Of a stretch of DNA of 64,000 nt, positions 23,264 through 35,550 are shown in pieces. Position 1 is the first letter of the stretch. Every line of letters begins with the position of its first letter. The DNA is from Quercus robur. Taxonomy: Eukaryota > Streptophyta > Magnoliopsida > Fagales > Fagaceae. The position numbers and the translations under genes are program-made. The stretch covers positions 27,317,351 to 27,381,350 of the forward strand of contig NC_065544.1 of the NCBI RefSeq assembly GCF_932294415.1. Reading direction: 5' to 3'. Under the pieces are notes generated by a model. That model made no database searches, was not told where the DNA came from, and saw nothing but the letters and a program-made list of their open reading frames with translations.

Positions 23264-24750
23264 ACCAAGATTTTATCTAACAATATCAATATTGATCATG
23301 GTTTATATTAAAATCATATTCAATACGTTGTATTTCTTTCAAGTTTTCATTAACTTATACTGGGATTTTAGACAAAGATTTTGATTTCTTGCCATGGCTT
23401 GAAATTCAATCAGATCTTATTAAAAAAATTTCAAAAGGGAAGAAAAAAAAAAACCAATGGTTTTTCTTTTTCCCACTCCCCCCCTTCCTTTTTGAAGCAG
23501 ATTGGATACTGTACTGATACCTGGGCAGCTTGACTTGTGGTTAAATCCAGCAACAACGGCATGAACAAAGAAGCAAGACATAATTGAAGAAGTTTCGCGA
23601 GGCACGGAGATTCAACGGCTTGACCTGACTCACTTGAATGAGTTCAGAGCAGATTCACACCCGGCAGTTTTGGTGTCCATAACACATGGGTTGATGTCTC
23701 TTATGAGGCCAGTATCTCCAATTTGTGTCATAGAATAATTCAATGTGCCCATCGCATATTATGGCCAAAATTATATAGAAGAAAGAGGGAGGAAAAAAAA
23801 AACCTATTGCATTAGCAGAAAGTGTATTTATTTACTAGAAGAAAGACTAGGATTTAGAGGATCAAGATGAATTATAAATCACTCACCCTCCAAGAATAAA
23901 TTCTTTTTTTTTACTTTTTATTTTTAAAAAGCTCTACTTCAATACAAAGGCATTTTTTATTATACACCATGTATGCTGATAGACAAAGTCCTAGGAGAAT
24001 ACAACCAGAAAATTTATGTCCTCAGTTCAAGGGCCGAGTAATGCAGATGAGCAATAACCAAACAATATTTTCCTCTCAAGAACAAATAGCCCCTTGTTTC
24101 AACTGTTCCAAGAACAAGGTCTAGTTTTGACTTTGTTATGGTTAACACTGATTATTGAGAATCTTAAATATTCTTACAACGACTATTCAATTTCTTCATT
24201 TGCTTAGCTAACCTCTCTTCCAACAGAAGAGCCTCTGAACATAAGAACAAAGTCTACTTTTGATAATGCAAGAAAGAATTTGGATTTCAGACAAGCAAAA
24301 CGGATTGCAAAAAGTGATTGAATGAATAAATAAACTATTTTGAATGTCTGACATATCGAGCCTTTAGTATCACCCCGAGAAATAAAGCATCCTTAAAAGA
24401 AAAATGAATGCAAAATGACAAATCAAAAGACAAAATTACCAGGTGGGCATCTGCTCCGAACTTACCCAAATGAGTAAGGTCAGGCCATTGAATCTCTGTA
24501 CCTCACAAATAATATTAGGTGATTCAGATGTCTTGCTTCTTTTTTCCATTTCACTTTTTCCTTTGGAAAAATGTTTTAACTTTAAAAAATGTACATCTTA
24601 ATTTAATTTCATGCCATGCAAGAAACTGAAATCTTTGTCCATCCCAGCATAAGTTAATGAAAACTTGAAAGAAATTACAGGTATTCAATATCATTTTAAA
24701 ATGGACCATGATCAATATTGGTATTGAGAAACAATACATAAAATCTTGGT
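23264..24750. repeat. Dispersed inverted repeat, arms of about 145 bp
   Basis: The stretch 23264-23407 (ACCAAGATTTTAT...CATGGCTTGAAATT) reappears inverted at 24608-24750, sharing ATATTGATCATGG, TTTCTTTCAAGTTTTCATT and AACTTATGCTGGGA-type phrases with many substitutions. About 1.2 kb separates the arms. The match suggests an old inverted duplication or two copies of one repeat. Confidence 0.7.
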
Positions 24751-24759
24751 AAGAAGGCA

Positions 24760-26890
24760 TGAAAGTGTGGTGTGCCATCATCAATTCATACCTGGACTTC
24801 CTTGAGTGGCTCATAGAAGCAGCTTCTACTTGCCACCATAAAAATGCATAGGCAATTGCAAACTCCAGAACTTGAGTGTCTTGCTTGGAACATCTTTTTG
24901 TATGTAGGAGATCATATACTCAAGAAAAACTTTTAAGTCCATCCAACATCTCAAGGGGAGGAGATATCAGTTGCCCCGCATCATTAAAATACAAGAGGTG
25001 TCTCTTTCAGGAATTAATGATAACCCCACCTATTCAAAACCAAATCACAAAGCATATTCTATGCAGAAAGCTAAGAAAGTATAAGAGGCCACACTGCCAC
25101 AGGTGCAGATCATCTCATGAGGTGCCAACTGAAAGGCTTAAGTATCTTTAAATTAGAAAGACATGGACGCGCTGAAGCTTATTGTACTAACTTGAGGACT
25201 TTCTGAATTTCTAGCCACCGTTTACTTTCTTTTTTTAAACTAAATTATCTTCCTCCTTTTCTAGAATTAATTCTATACTATCAACTGTCTTCAAGATTTA
25301 TTTGATTCGTTTTCTTTCTTACTTTTCTACTTATCTCCATACCATAGCCAGATCATTTCATTTGATTCATATGACTCTTTCAACCAGGTACATCTGTCAA
25401 ACCACCATCTTCCTTTTACAGACTTTATATCATCTTCTTTCATTTCTAGTGTAGACACCTCAAGTAAACATGTTAGAAGAAATGAACTATTATAGAGAGA
25501 AAAAAAAAAATACTAATACTTGATGATAAATCTATGCAGGTCATGCCTTTTTGGGTCCACCAACTGGAAAAGCCAAGCTTTAAGCAAATCACCAAGTTAG
25601 ACTACACCCGCTAAACAAGGATATGACAATGCATTTCGATGTTTAGAAGGGCTCCTTAAGTAGTTTGACTCAGAATTCTTGAAAATAGATACATTTTTTT
25701 ATTGGTAAGTTACACACGCACCCAATGGGTCTTAAACCCATGACCTCACCCTCCATTCCATTATTATGGAAGAAGGAAGTGCAAGGTGAAATATAGATAA
25801 GAAATAGTTCAGTCAACATCTTCTGTGAATTAGCAAAAAATAGAATACCAAGGGCTAGTACTAATAACAAGGACATCATAGAAGTCGGCCATCTTCTGGA
25901 ACACCGACATCAATTCGATATATTCCCTGCAGCCCATCTTGATCGCCAAGATTGACTGTTTTGGCTGCCACCTTTGTTTAATCAGTTGTGACCATGTAAA
26001 TTATAAGGTTGCCATTCCCAAAATGTATAAAGAATAAATGCAGCTTAAACTATGATAGTTAACAACATTTTGAATTAGATTTAAATTCAGGGTAACTATC
26101 AAAATCTTCATCAAGTCAGAACCAAGGAAAATCCTCACTGAGCAGGATAGACCAAGAAAAAAGGAGCAAAACATTTCAACCACTTATGTCATGTATCCAA
26201 TTCAGAAAACATCCATCAATAAGAATATGAATTGATTATATTTTTTTGATAGAAAGATAAATATGTATTGATTATACTTTTTTGATAGACAGATAAATAT
26301 ATATTTATTATACTATACAATGCCATTATCTCAAATGAAGATAATTAGTAAAATGATAAAGACATAGAAGTTAGCATAGACTATTTTAATTATTAAAAAG
26401 CCTCTACAATAAAAAGGATGGCGCATATAGTTAGATGAAATTACAAAACTGGTGGCCTCCACAACTTGCAATCCTATTTATCCTTTCACAACCATGAGCA
26501 TAAGGATGTTATTAGGTCATTTATTATAACTTAATAAAGTTTCCATGGATAGCATATATCGAATAGAAAGAAACAATTTTTGTTTCTGAAATACACAAAT
26601 GCCCCCAGAAAAAAAAAAAAAAAAAAACAGATATAATATCAAATCAAGACATCATGTTATATATACACCAAGCAGAATTTTGTTTCCATTAAACTCAATC
26701 TGTTTTAAATTAATAAACCTATCTTACATCCCCAACTTCTCAAAGAATGCAATCCTTAAACATTCAACCTAAAATTAAGCCCCATATCAAAAAATATCAA
26801 AGAAGTTCAACTTATGAATGGAAAATCCCAATGAAAACCACAATCATTTCATACCCACAAATACATACAATCTTCAATACTTTTTTCTTC
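24760..26890. other. Intergenic DNA, no gene seen
   Basis: No exon or domain was recognised. It holds a SINE-like segment (25690-25790) and two near copies of TTGATAGA-AGATAAATAT near 26240-26300. Confidence 0.45.
25690..25790 (-). mobile_element. SINE-like segment (possible)
   Basis: Read on the minus strand, GGGTTTAAGACCC resembles a Pol III B box and is followed by a short tail with a terminal A-run (AACTTACCAATAAAAAAA). No target duplication was established. It could equally be a piece of another dispersed repeat. Confidence 0.3.
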
Positions 26891-26891
26891 T

Positions 26892-27389
26892 TTACTTGTT
26901 TTGTGTAAAGCCCATTAATCTCTTCAACCCAGGAAATAACACTGAAAGAGAAGATTTTGCAGATGGGTTCTCTTCCAGCAAGTATTCCTCAACCATCTCT
27001 TTCACAGACCTAGCAGACAATGGATGAAAATCCATACTCCAATCTGAAACAAACCCTTTAACCAAAACCCATTTTTCCTCTTCATCCATTTTCCTCCACT
27101 TCATCTTCACCTCCTCTCCTTTCAAAGCAAGGTACTGGCACAGCTCTGTGAACAGGAGCTCTTTGCTCTTCTTCATGGCCTCCTCTCTTTGCACAAAATG
27201 GGTGTTTATCTTTGCCACCTCCAAAGCCAAATCCGACGCAAGCTCTGCATCGCTGATTTTTTTCTTGGCGCACGAGATTTGGGTTCTGGGTTTGTTGCTC
27301 AAATGGGTTGTGGAGGGAAAAGTACTGGTATGTAATTTTTGAGGTAGTGGGGTGATTATAGAGGACAAGAAAGGAACTCTCAAAGCCAT
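26892..27389 (-). CDS. Small plastid-targeted-looking protein (DUF7026-like)
   Basis: A single-exon gene encodes 165 residues from the ATG at 27389. A longer reading from 27494 adds 35 residues, but the start at MALRVPFL gives a classic Ser/Thr-rich, acid-poor chloroplast transit-like leader of about 40 residues ending near ISCAKKK, so the inner ATG is preferred. The mature part is helical and charged: SDAELASDLALEV, REEAMKKSKELLFTELC, MDEEEKWVLVKGFV and LSARSVKEMVEEYL. It has no catalytic motif. It resembles, from memory, an uncharacterised land-plant family (DUF7026); its function is unknown. The frame is open and intact with no neighbours in an obvious functional relation. Confidence 0.7.
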   Translation of the reverse strand: MALRVPFLSSIITPLPQKLHTSTFPSTTHLSNKPRTQISCAKKKISDAELASDLALEVAKINTHFVQREEAMKKSKELLFTELCQYLALKGEEVKMKWRKMDEEEKWVLVKGFVSDWSMDFHPLSARSVKEMVEEYLLEENPSAKSSLSVLFPGLKRLMGFTQNK

Positions 27390-27499
27390 TAAGGTTTTGT
27401 AGAGATGGGTTGTCTTTGATTTATTTTTGAGGAGATAAAGGTTTTGATGTTGAAACAGTGAACTGGACTGTGGGAGAGGGACGTTCGAAATCAAATATT

Positions 27500-29060
27500 C
27501 TTTTGATTTTGATTTTTTTTTTTTGGGTAAATTTGATATCTACAAGCATAGCCCAGAAGTTGATAGTGTGATCTGTGATTTACTAAAATACTCATGTATG
27601 TAATTGGACATTGGGCCTAAACTGACTCATTGTATTATCCTCTGGCTTTGCCTATCAGGTTATCAGCAGGATCGGCTCTAGGATGTAGGAAGGCCCATAT
27701 TTTATTTATTTTTATTTACTTTTTTTTTTAATATTCAAAAAAAAAAAACCTTGATAATATAATAGTAATTATTTTCAAAAAATTCAGAAAAAAAAAAAAA
27801 CATAAATGAATTTTGTATTCTTTCTCCACCTCTAAACAAAAATTGATTACTAGAATCCTAACCCAATTAAAAACCATGAATTGTTTTTAAAAATTACTAT
27901 AAGTATGATGAATTATCATTGACAATTAATTTCCACTAATAAGTAATAATTTAGATTTTTTTTTTTTTAAACTAACTTCACACATGTTCTTTTTTTAAAA
28001 AAAATTCACGCATGTTAGATTGTCACCATTAACCATTTAATCTCTTAGGTGACTATATATCAAACCATCTCTTTTTATCTCTCATGAATTTGAATGCTCA
28101 AATTAGTTATAACTTATTAGCTTTCTCTTCTTTCTTCTTCTTCTTATTCTTTTTTTTTTCAATATTACCAAGTTCTATTTAGTTATAAGGAATACCAAGA
28201 AAGCATAGAAAACTACTTGTAAGTTGTAATAATTCCCATAAAAATAATTTTGGGAAGTTCCAATCTTATACATTTTGGAAGTCAATCAATTAGTTATCGA
28301 GTACAACATGATGCAAAATTCTCAAAATATAGAAGGTAAATATACTTGGGAGTCTTGTGTTTTTAGGGCTGATGAAGGTTTTGCTTATCTAATAAAGAAG
28401 TCTTATTTATTAAGAACTCCATATCGGAAAAGAAAATTTTACCCCTATTTTATAATCTTGATAATATGAATATTTTTCTTCCAACTTTTTTTATCAAAAA
28501 TGGTATAATTAAAACAAAGTTGCCAATAATGAGTTTTCAAATAAAGACACACTATATTTAGAGATTAGGGAAAAAAAAATTTAAGGATATTTTTATTTTT
28601 ATCAAACAATATTTACATTTTTTTTTAAGAGTTTCAACCTATGACATCTGCTCTTAATAATAGCTCTTTATTATCAAACCAAAACACCAATCAATTTTTG
28701 GTATAGGCAGGAATTGAATCACAAATCTTTTATTCAATCATCAAAGACTTTACTAGTTTTTTTTTTTTTTTTTTAGAATGCAAGACTTTGCTAGTTAAGC
28801 TAACTGGAACTCACGATATTTATATTCTTGAGTAAGCATGAAACATGCCCTTTTACATTGTCACAATATCATGAAATTTTCATATTTCTAAATGCATATA
28901 ATATGAGTAGATCCCAGAGCCATTCTTTTTGCCTTTCTATTTGTCTATAAAATAACTCACTAAAAGCTCAAAAATGAATTAAATTAAAAAAAAAATTCAC
29001 AAATTTGTTTACAAGGAAAATTATTGAGATATTGGAGAAAACTAATAACAAGTTAATAAA
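27500..29060. other. AT-rich intergenic DNA, no gene seen
   Basis: The stretch holds homopolymer runs and repeat-like DNA only. Around 28630-28800 there is a phrase (AGGAATTGAATCACAAATC, then a T-run) that resembles a decayed SINE or LTR tail; evidence is weak. Confidence 0.45.
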
Positions 29061-29061
29061 T

Positions 29062-29460
29062 ATTACATGCATGTAGATATTTTTTGTTGCAATAAGGACT
29101 TAAAAATACAATTATATTACATCAATATTTTATTTGTTGCGATATCTTGCAAAAACTTTGTCGCAAAAGATTAATCCCTCTTGCTTTTTATTTGTTGCAA
29201 TATTTTTTTGTTCAGATAAAGTATTTTTAATAATAATAAAAATATTTTATTGCAACAAATGTTTTGCAACAAAATTCTATTACAACAAAATTTTTGTTGT
29301 AATAATAGTCTATTGCCACAAATTTTATTACAACGGTGGGCAACAAAAATTTTTCTTTATTGCAACGGTGGGCAAAAAAATTTTACCGTTGCAATAGATG
29401 TTAACTGCAACAATTTCAACTTTATTGCAACATTGCGGTAAGGTTTTTTTTCTTGTAGTG
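29062..29460. mobile_element. CACTA transposon end, copy 1
   Basis: The segment ends in TTTTCTTGTAGTG at 29460, the complement of the CACTACAAGAAAA terminus typical of plant CACTA (En/Spm) elements. The 300 bp before it is packed with TTGCAACAAA and TTGCAATA repeats in both orientations, as expected of subterminal transposase-binding motifs. It is matched along its length by 30330-30733. No transposase is attached, so it is a terminal fragment or part of a non-autonomous element. Confidence 0.75.
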
Positions 29461-30329
29461 ATACATGCTCTTAGTGACTAGTTTTTATTATAATTTCTTG
29501 TTGCCATTGATAAAATTTTTTTTCTCTCTTTCTAGGTTCGAGCCATTCAAAATTTGCAAAACCAATCTCTAATAACATATATTGGCTGAGACAGATGCTT
29601 TACAATTTGCAATTGGCAATCATCATTGTAAGTTGTTAATGGATAATATTAGATACCTTTTTATTATAGGGTATTACCACTATAAAGAGTTATGTACTTG
29701 CTTATAGGTACGGGTAAAGAAGCTTGTGGAAGATCTTTGTTAAAAAATTTATGAGCGAGATTTTGGTTGATCCATATGATGTTTTAGAATTTTCTAAATT
29801 ATTACCCTATAATTTCTTCCTTTTGATTTGAAGCTTTAATATCTTTTTTTTCCCCTGAAAGTTATTCTGAACTAGTTTGCTTATGTGGATTATTATTAAT
29901 ATGTTTGTGAATTTTCTATAAACTTTTTATCCCCAAGTGCTCTTGGAAAGAGGAAAGCAAACCACGGAGGTCAAAGAATAGGAACTTGAAGGACAGAATA
30001 CACCTTACATATCATTTGTACAAGCATTAGTTAATGGATTAGTAAGGTGTGAAGAATTAGAGGAGTAAATGAAAATTTCTATTTGTACAAGCTATATGAC
30101 AGTACTAGTGACTTCATTCATGATTACGTATCATTTTTGAATGTTTAAAATATCAATGATTTAACTTCTCACTACTTATCTTTGTACTTTAGGATGTTCC
30201 TATTCAACAAATTTTGTTTGAAAATGTTGTCCTTCTCTTTTATGAGAAGCAAGAGTATTAAATTTCAATTTCATTGAAAAAGAACTAATTCAGGTTTGAT
30301 CGATTGCCTAAATTAAGTGTACCTTTGAA
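29461..30329. other. Spacer between two CACTA ends, no gene seen
   Basis: This is 870 bp of AT-rich DNA with no recognisable coding sequence, lying between two same-oriented CACTA termini. Confidence 0.5.
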
Positions 30330-30733
30330 GTATATTACTTTTTGTTGTAATAGGGACTTAAAAATACTATTATATTACATCAATATTTTATTTGTTGCAA
30401 TATCTTGCAAAAACTTTGTCGTAAAAGATTAATCCCTTTTTTATTTGTGGAAATTTTTTTTTGTTGCAATAAAGTATTTTTAATAATGATAAAAATATTT
30501 TATTGCAACAAATGTTTTGCAACAAAACTCTATTGCAACGAAATTTTTGTTGTAATAATCTAATGCCACAAACTTTATTGCAACAGTGGGCAACGAAATT
30601 TTTTCGTTGCAATAGAGGTTTATTGCAATGGTGGGCAACAAAATTTTTTTGTTGCAATAGATGTTTATTGCAACAATTTCAAGTTTATTGCAACAAAAAA
30701 TTTCGTTGCAATTAAGGCTTTTTTCTTGTAGTG
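30330..30733. mobile_element. CACTA transposon end, copy 2
   Basis: This second copy is in the same orientation as 29062-29460 and ends in CTTGTAGTG at 30733. It shares the opening AGGGACTTAAAAATAC..ATTATATTACATCAA and the series of GTTGCAATA/TTGCAACAAA motifs. Differences are mostly point changes and short indels. Confidence 0.75.
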
Positions 30734-31029
30734 TATGGATCTTCTTCATGTGGAATTTTATCAACCCAGCAAATCTAATGACAAGGTTATAAAGAGGTGG
30801 GGTTATAAAGAGGTGGTGAATCTTCTTTTAGACATATTTGTCTATTGATAATAACCTATCCCAAGTTAGATATGACTTATATTGTGATCAAGAAAACCCA
30901 CCCATCCATCATCATGTTGAATGTAGGTGACGTAATTTTCATCTACTTGCAACACCACCCCATACAATGTATAAAACTTTCTCTATCAAATAAAGTTTTT
31001 AACACTAGTTATTGATGTTGTACTAATCG

Positions 31030-31567
31030 CTAATTGACTAAAGAAAGGCAAGTAAATAAACAAACTAAACAGTAGCATACTATTCTATCAACATCTCTGA
31101 GAATGATGTTAGTTTCATAAATGAATGATTCATTTTCCAACTGTCCATCATTTGCAACCGATTTCTCCCGTTTGAAGATCAAAATTTGTGGTAGCTTACT
31201 AAAATAGTCAGTTTTCTCCACTTTACCAATACTGCTATATGGACAATCACGACTATTAATTTTGCTAACACAAAACTGCCTAACGGCTTCCGTAATTGTA
31301 AGTCTCACACTGTCATGCAAAACAATGGCTTTTTATTCGGTGGACTGCTTCAATGATTTCGAACACAAGGGGAAGTAGTGCTATATTTGGACTATCATCG
31401 AAGTTATGATATATGGAGAGCCATTCCTCACTGCTTGATAGGTGCATTAGGAGTGAAATAAATGCGGGGAACTTTAAAAGATGTGAGCAGGCTTCTTTGG
31501 AATTAAAAACAAAATTTTGAAAAATTTTATTATTCATTGTAATTTTAGATCTCCTGTATAACCACAA
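31030..31567 (-). pseudogene. Unrecognised coding remnant, two overlapping frames
   Basis: On the minus strand two frames of protein-like composition lie end to end: 31567-31313 (KFPAFISLLMHLSSSEEWL and LLPLVFEIIEAVHRIKSHC) and 31320-31030 (LTITEAVRQFCVSKINSRD and YFSKLPQILIFKREKS). Composition looks genuinely coding rather than random, but the frames join only through a frame change or an unseen intron, and I cannot assign a family. The start of the first frame overlaps the left arm of a hairpin (31551-31621). Probably a gene fragment carried by transposons. Confidence 0.4.
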
Positions 31568-31621
31568 CTAGTATACTTTCTTTAGTGCATAGAAAGTATA
31601 CTAGTTGTGGTTATACAAGAG
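31551..31621. repeat. Hairpin, 31-nt arms, 9-nt loop, one mismatch
   Basis: The arm 31551-31581 (CTCCTGTATAACCACAACTA...) is complementary to 31591-31621 except for one C/T position; the loop is 31582-31590 (TTAGTGCAT). It adjoins the coding remnant and looks like a recent inverted duplication of its 5' end. Confidence 0.85.
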
Positions 31622-31629
31622 AAGTTGTA

Positions 31630-34600
31630 TATGTAATTAGTCTATAATAAACATTAAAACAATTGGTTATTATAATAACACAAATTTGTGAGTGCATACA
31701 CTCTATCAAGGCATCCTCAATTTTCAATTAGTTCTGCTCTAGGAAGCACGAGTGCGGCTAAATGATAGTCGTACCTGTGTCGGATGTAGTTGGACGCAGG
31801 GTGTAGCTTGGACGCAGTTGCACACTTGTCTTAGACAAATTTTTTTATTTTTTTAAAAATCCGATACAAGCCAATAAAAAAATTGAATTTCGGCTTGAAA
31901 GTGAAAATTGGGTGAAATAAAGAAAATACAAAAGAAAAACAAAGTAATCAATAAAAAAATAGCAAGTGTTATTGTTGCCATTGTTTTGGCAATTATCTCG
32001 TGTTGCTAGGAATAGAGCTAGGATTCCAATTGAGGGGACAAAAATATAGAACTTTTTTTTTTTTTTGAAACTTCAAATTAGTAGCTAATTAGTATTAACA
32101 AAATATCAACAAATGAGAAAACACTAGATAATTGTAGCTAAGTAAATAAGAATATAAAAAAGAAAAACAAAGGCAAAATATATATGATAAATAGGCAAAG
32201 AGAAAACCAAATATCACCTGGGTTCTAAGCTATTAAGTTAAAAAAATAATGACTCCAATCTATACACAAACAATTACTAATGATAAATTTACAACTTCTC
32301 ATCATGAAATTAACTAATTGCATATATGTGCACTAATAATCGAATAGTGTATCACGGCCCATGTGTTGTAGCATTTTTAATTTTTAATTTTTTTTTTTAA
32401 GAATCTTAATCTTATTATTATAGTAGTTGTTAAGTATTCCACAAACTAATTCTAATACTGAGTTAGTTAATGGTATATGAATTTTGATATAAGAGAAAGC
32501 AACCCCGCTAGGGCCACTAGCCCCACTACGCCATATGCACTAAATTCAATATAAAACATGTAACTTTATTCATGTTGAAATCAAATACAGAATACGAAAG
32601 AGTGAGAGAATGATCCTAGAAAGTAACCCAGAAGAGAGAGAGGTTCTTTAAGAGAGTACCAAATATAAAATTGCAAATGAGCCTCACCGGCATGGAGTGC
32701 AGCTATGGGTGTGGCTTGTGCTGCTGTGTAGTCGAAGCAAAGAGGAGACGAGACTAACATATTTGACTAGTACTAGTATGAAATTAGGGGATTTTTTTTT
32801 TTTAATAGAAGTAAGATATGTGATTTGAAGGGCTGCAAAATGGGCCTGAGATCAATTTGTTTTGTTATATATTGTTTGAGCTTAATTAATTTTGTTGTTT
32901 GGGTTGATTTTTTGTTATTATTTGGGCTAAATTTTTTTGTTCTTGTTTGGAAAATTAATTTTTGGGTTTAAGGGGCTGAGGATTACATGCTAGGGGGCCA
33001 AGAAGAAATTTTTTGGCCAAATTATAAAATCTTAGGTAAATATGTATAGTATTAAAAAAAAAAATCTAGGGGTGGGGGAGGGGGGGGCCAAGGCCAATGA
33101 ATAGCTCCGTCCTTGCGTGCTGCCGATCATACCCCCTCCCCTTCTTCCACGTCGTCTTCTTCTTCCACACTGAGAACACGATAACCTCTGCTCCCCCTTC
33201 ATTTTCTTATAAATTTTGTCTTTAGACTTCAGAGTTTAAGTCTTTAGATAATTGCAACTTTTTGTTTGTGGCAGTGTGCCCTAACAAGCCACCTACGTGA
33301 AGTTAATTATAACAATTCAAATTTCAAACAACTTAAAAGCAAAATATATTTAGTTGTAAACCTGTCATGTTTTGCTTTTTTTAAAAAAAAATTATTATAA
33401 TTGTTTAAGTAGATCAATAATACTTAATTATTATGTTAAGTACTAAATAATAATACTAATATGTGTTCACTTTATTATTATCTTAAATTGATATTATCAT
33501 TATATTAAAAAAATGTTTAGCAATATATAGAAAATTTAAATAAAAATATATTTAATAATTAATTAATAAACGTATCCTGTCACACCCGTGTCCTACTTTT
33601 TTAAAAATTGACTTGTCACCGCATTGCACCTGTATCTGTGTAGGTGCTTGCTAGGTTATGCTCGACTTGTCTTCATATTCTCCTTAGATACTAGTTTCTT
33701 CAATCGGCTTTCCTATGCAGTTATGCATTAGCCTGTTCAAGTTCTCTTCTGTAGGTATATCAACTTAAGCTTCTGGTCAATTCAATATTTCAATGTATCA
33801 TCTTCCTAACTAAATGATCAAATATTCAAAACCGATAGAACTCAAATAAGTAATGATTTTATGTAGGAAAAAGATCCTCTCCTTTTATGCAATAAACGAA
33901 ATGGATAGGATCATGTTCCTTCTATACAAACTACTTGGATACTAGATAAGGCATTTCAGAATGAAGAACTTGAAATATTGGAGAGGTATGAAAATCAACC
34001 ATATCTCCACTTGCTTGTGTAAACACATCACCCAATGAAGTGGAATCACCATGAAGTAACCAACCTAGCTAGAACACCCCATTTGGCAGCCATATTAGCT
34101 TCAAATAGTTGTTCTTTTTTTGTCGATCCCGTCCCTATTGAGCAATTCTTACCTATATATCGTTGCATCACAATTTTGCATATCAAAAAGTAAGACAAAT
34201 AAATTAAAAAATATAAAATTTGTAATATATATAGTTAAATAATATTATTTAATTGATATTTCCTAAATTATCTCCTAATTTAATAGCGTATATCAATTTC
34301 AAACTTATTTTTCTTTCTTAAAACTAAAAGTATATAAGATACAAACCCTTGGTCAATCTGATAAACCCATTTCATCATGTTTTCACATAAATTTTATTGG
34401 ACGAATCCTCAAAAGTAGTGAAATCTGAAAATTATCAGAAAAAATGAGATTGCTTGGACAGATAGTCTTTGTATACTATAATAGACAAACTCTAGCTGAT
34501 TCCATTCACAAAGGAATATCCACATTAGAAATTTGAAAAAAGAAAAAAAAAAAATTGTCATCACCTCCCTCTAGAATGAATATAATTAAACTATGTTATT

Positions 34601-34964
34601 TGATTGAGGACCAATTAACCATGTTAAAGTCAAAGACAACTCCTTTTATGGCATTAATATTGCTAACTTGCAACTACAGAAGTGGAAATTATACCATGTT
34701 TTGGCTACATATAGTCTCTCTTTTAGAGTAGGTGGGCCCACTGATGTGTGAGACTCACTTACCTTGAGAGAGAGAATACATGCAGCCGATACATGATATA
34801 CCTTCTCCTAAATAAGACACCACTTTCCTAGTAATTATCCAGTTTTGAAGTCAAATACAAACCCTTAATTAAAGTCATAAAATGGAATATTACCAATAGA
34901 TAAACAGTCTAGCTAAAACGTATTCGTTTAGACAATTAGGAGTCTTGGACAAAACTTTCTATGG

Positions 34965-35004
<40 letters not shown>

Positions 35005-35380
35005 GTGATAACGAAAAAGAAGTCAAAGTAAAGAGGCACACATCAGCACATGCATCAAGACAATTCATACAAGTAAAAAAAAGAAAAAAAAAAAGAAGAC
35101 TATTTGCTAGAGTTGCCATATCTCAATCATAAATCATTAACATAACCAACAATTAATATCATGTTACAAAACCAAACTTCCCTAGTACAATTCACCTAGA
35201 TATGTATGCATTAGCTGTGTCTATGCATTATACATAGTATCCTAAACAGCATCATTCTCCAAGTTTTGGATCTACCATTATATTCCATAGTTTCAAGCCT
35301 GAGAATGACATAAAAGGAGAAGTAGGAAAACAAATGCAAAGTTTAGAGAACCCAAAAACCATAACAATTTCTTCAACTTT
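31630..35380. other. Repeat-rich intergenic DNA, no gene seen
   Basis: No gene was recognised. It includes degraded transposon-like DNA with GTGTCGGATG..GGACGCAGG near 31780 and a possible inverted partner near 33580-33640, a G-rich stretch at 33066-33092 and an (AT)n tract at about 34967-35000. A minus-strand ORF at 35119-34928 reads through the AT tract and is not convincing. Confidence 0.45.
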
Positions 35381-35501
35381 AGATAAGAGCTTTTGAGTTA
35401 TTCTTAGTTTTTATTTTTCTTGGTCCATTGCCGCCTTCTTTAATTGAAAACTCCACCCTTTGGTTGCTTAAAATTTTCTTCTTATTCACTATCATTCTTG
35501 G

Positions 35502-35550
35502 TTCTTCTTCTTCTTCTTCTTCTTCTTCTTCTTCTTCTTCTTCTTCTTCA
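35502..35550 (+). repeat. (TTC)n microsatellite in the PAP leader
   Basis: About 16 TTC units run through the signal-peptide region of PAP exon 1 and read as poly-serine in the PAP frame and poly-leucine in another frame. Confidence 0.95.

Noticed and set aside
29134..30764. ORFs rich in Cys-Asn-Lys in the CACTA ends
   Set aside because: They are translations of the repeated GTTGCAATA/TTGCAACAAA motif in all frames.
31780..33640. A transposon bounded by GTGTCGG-type inverted ends
   Set aside because: The two candidate ends match only loosely and no target duplication was found.
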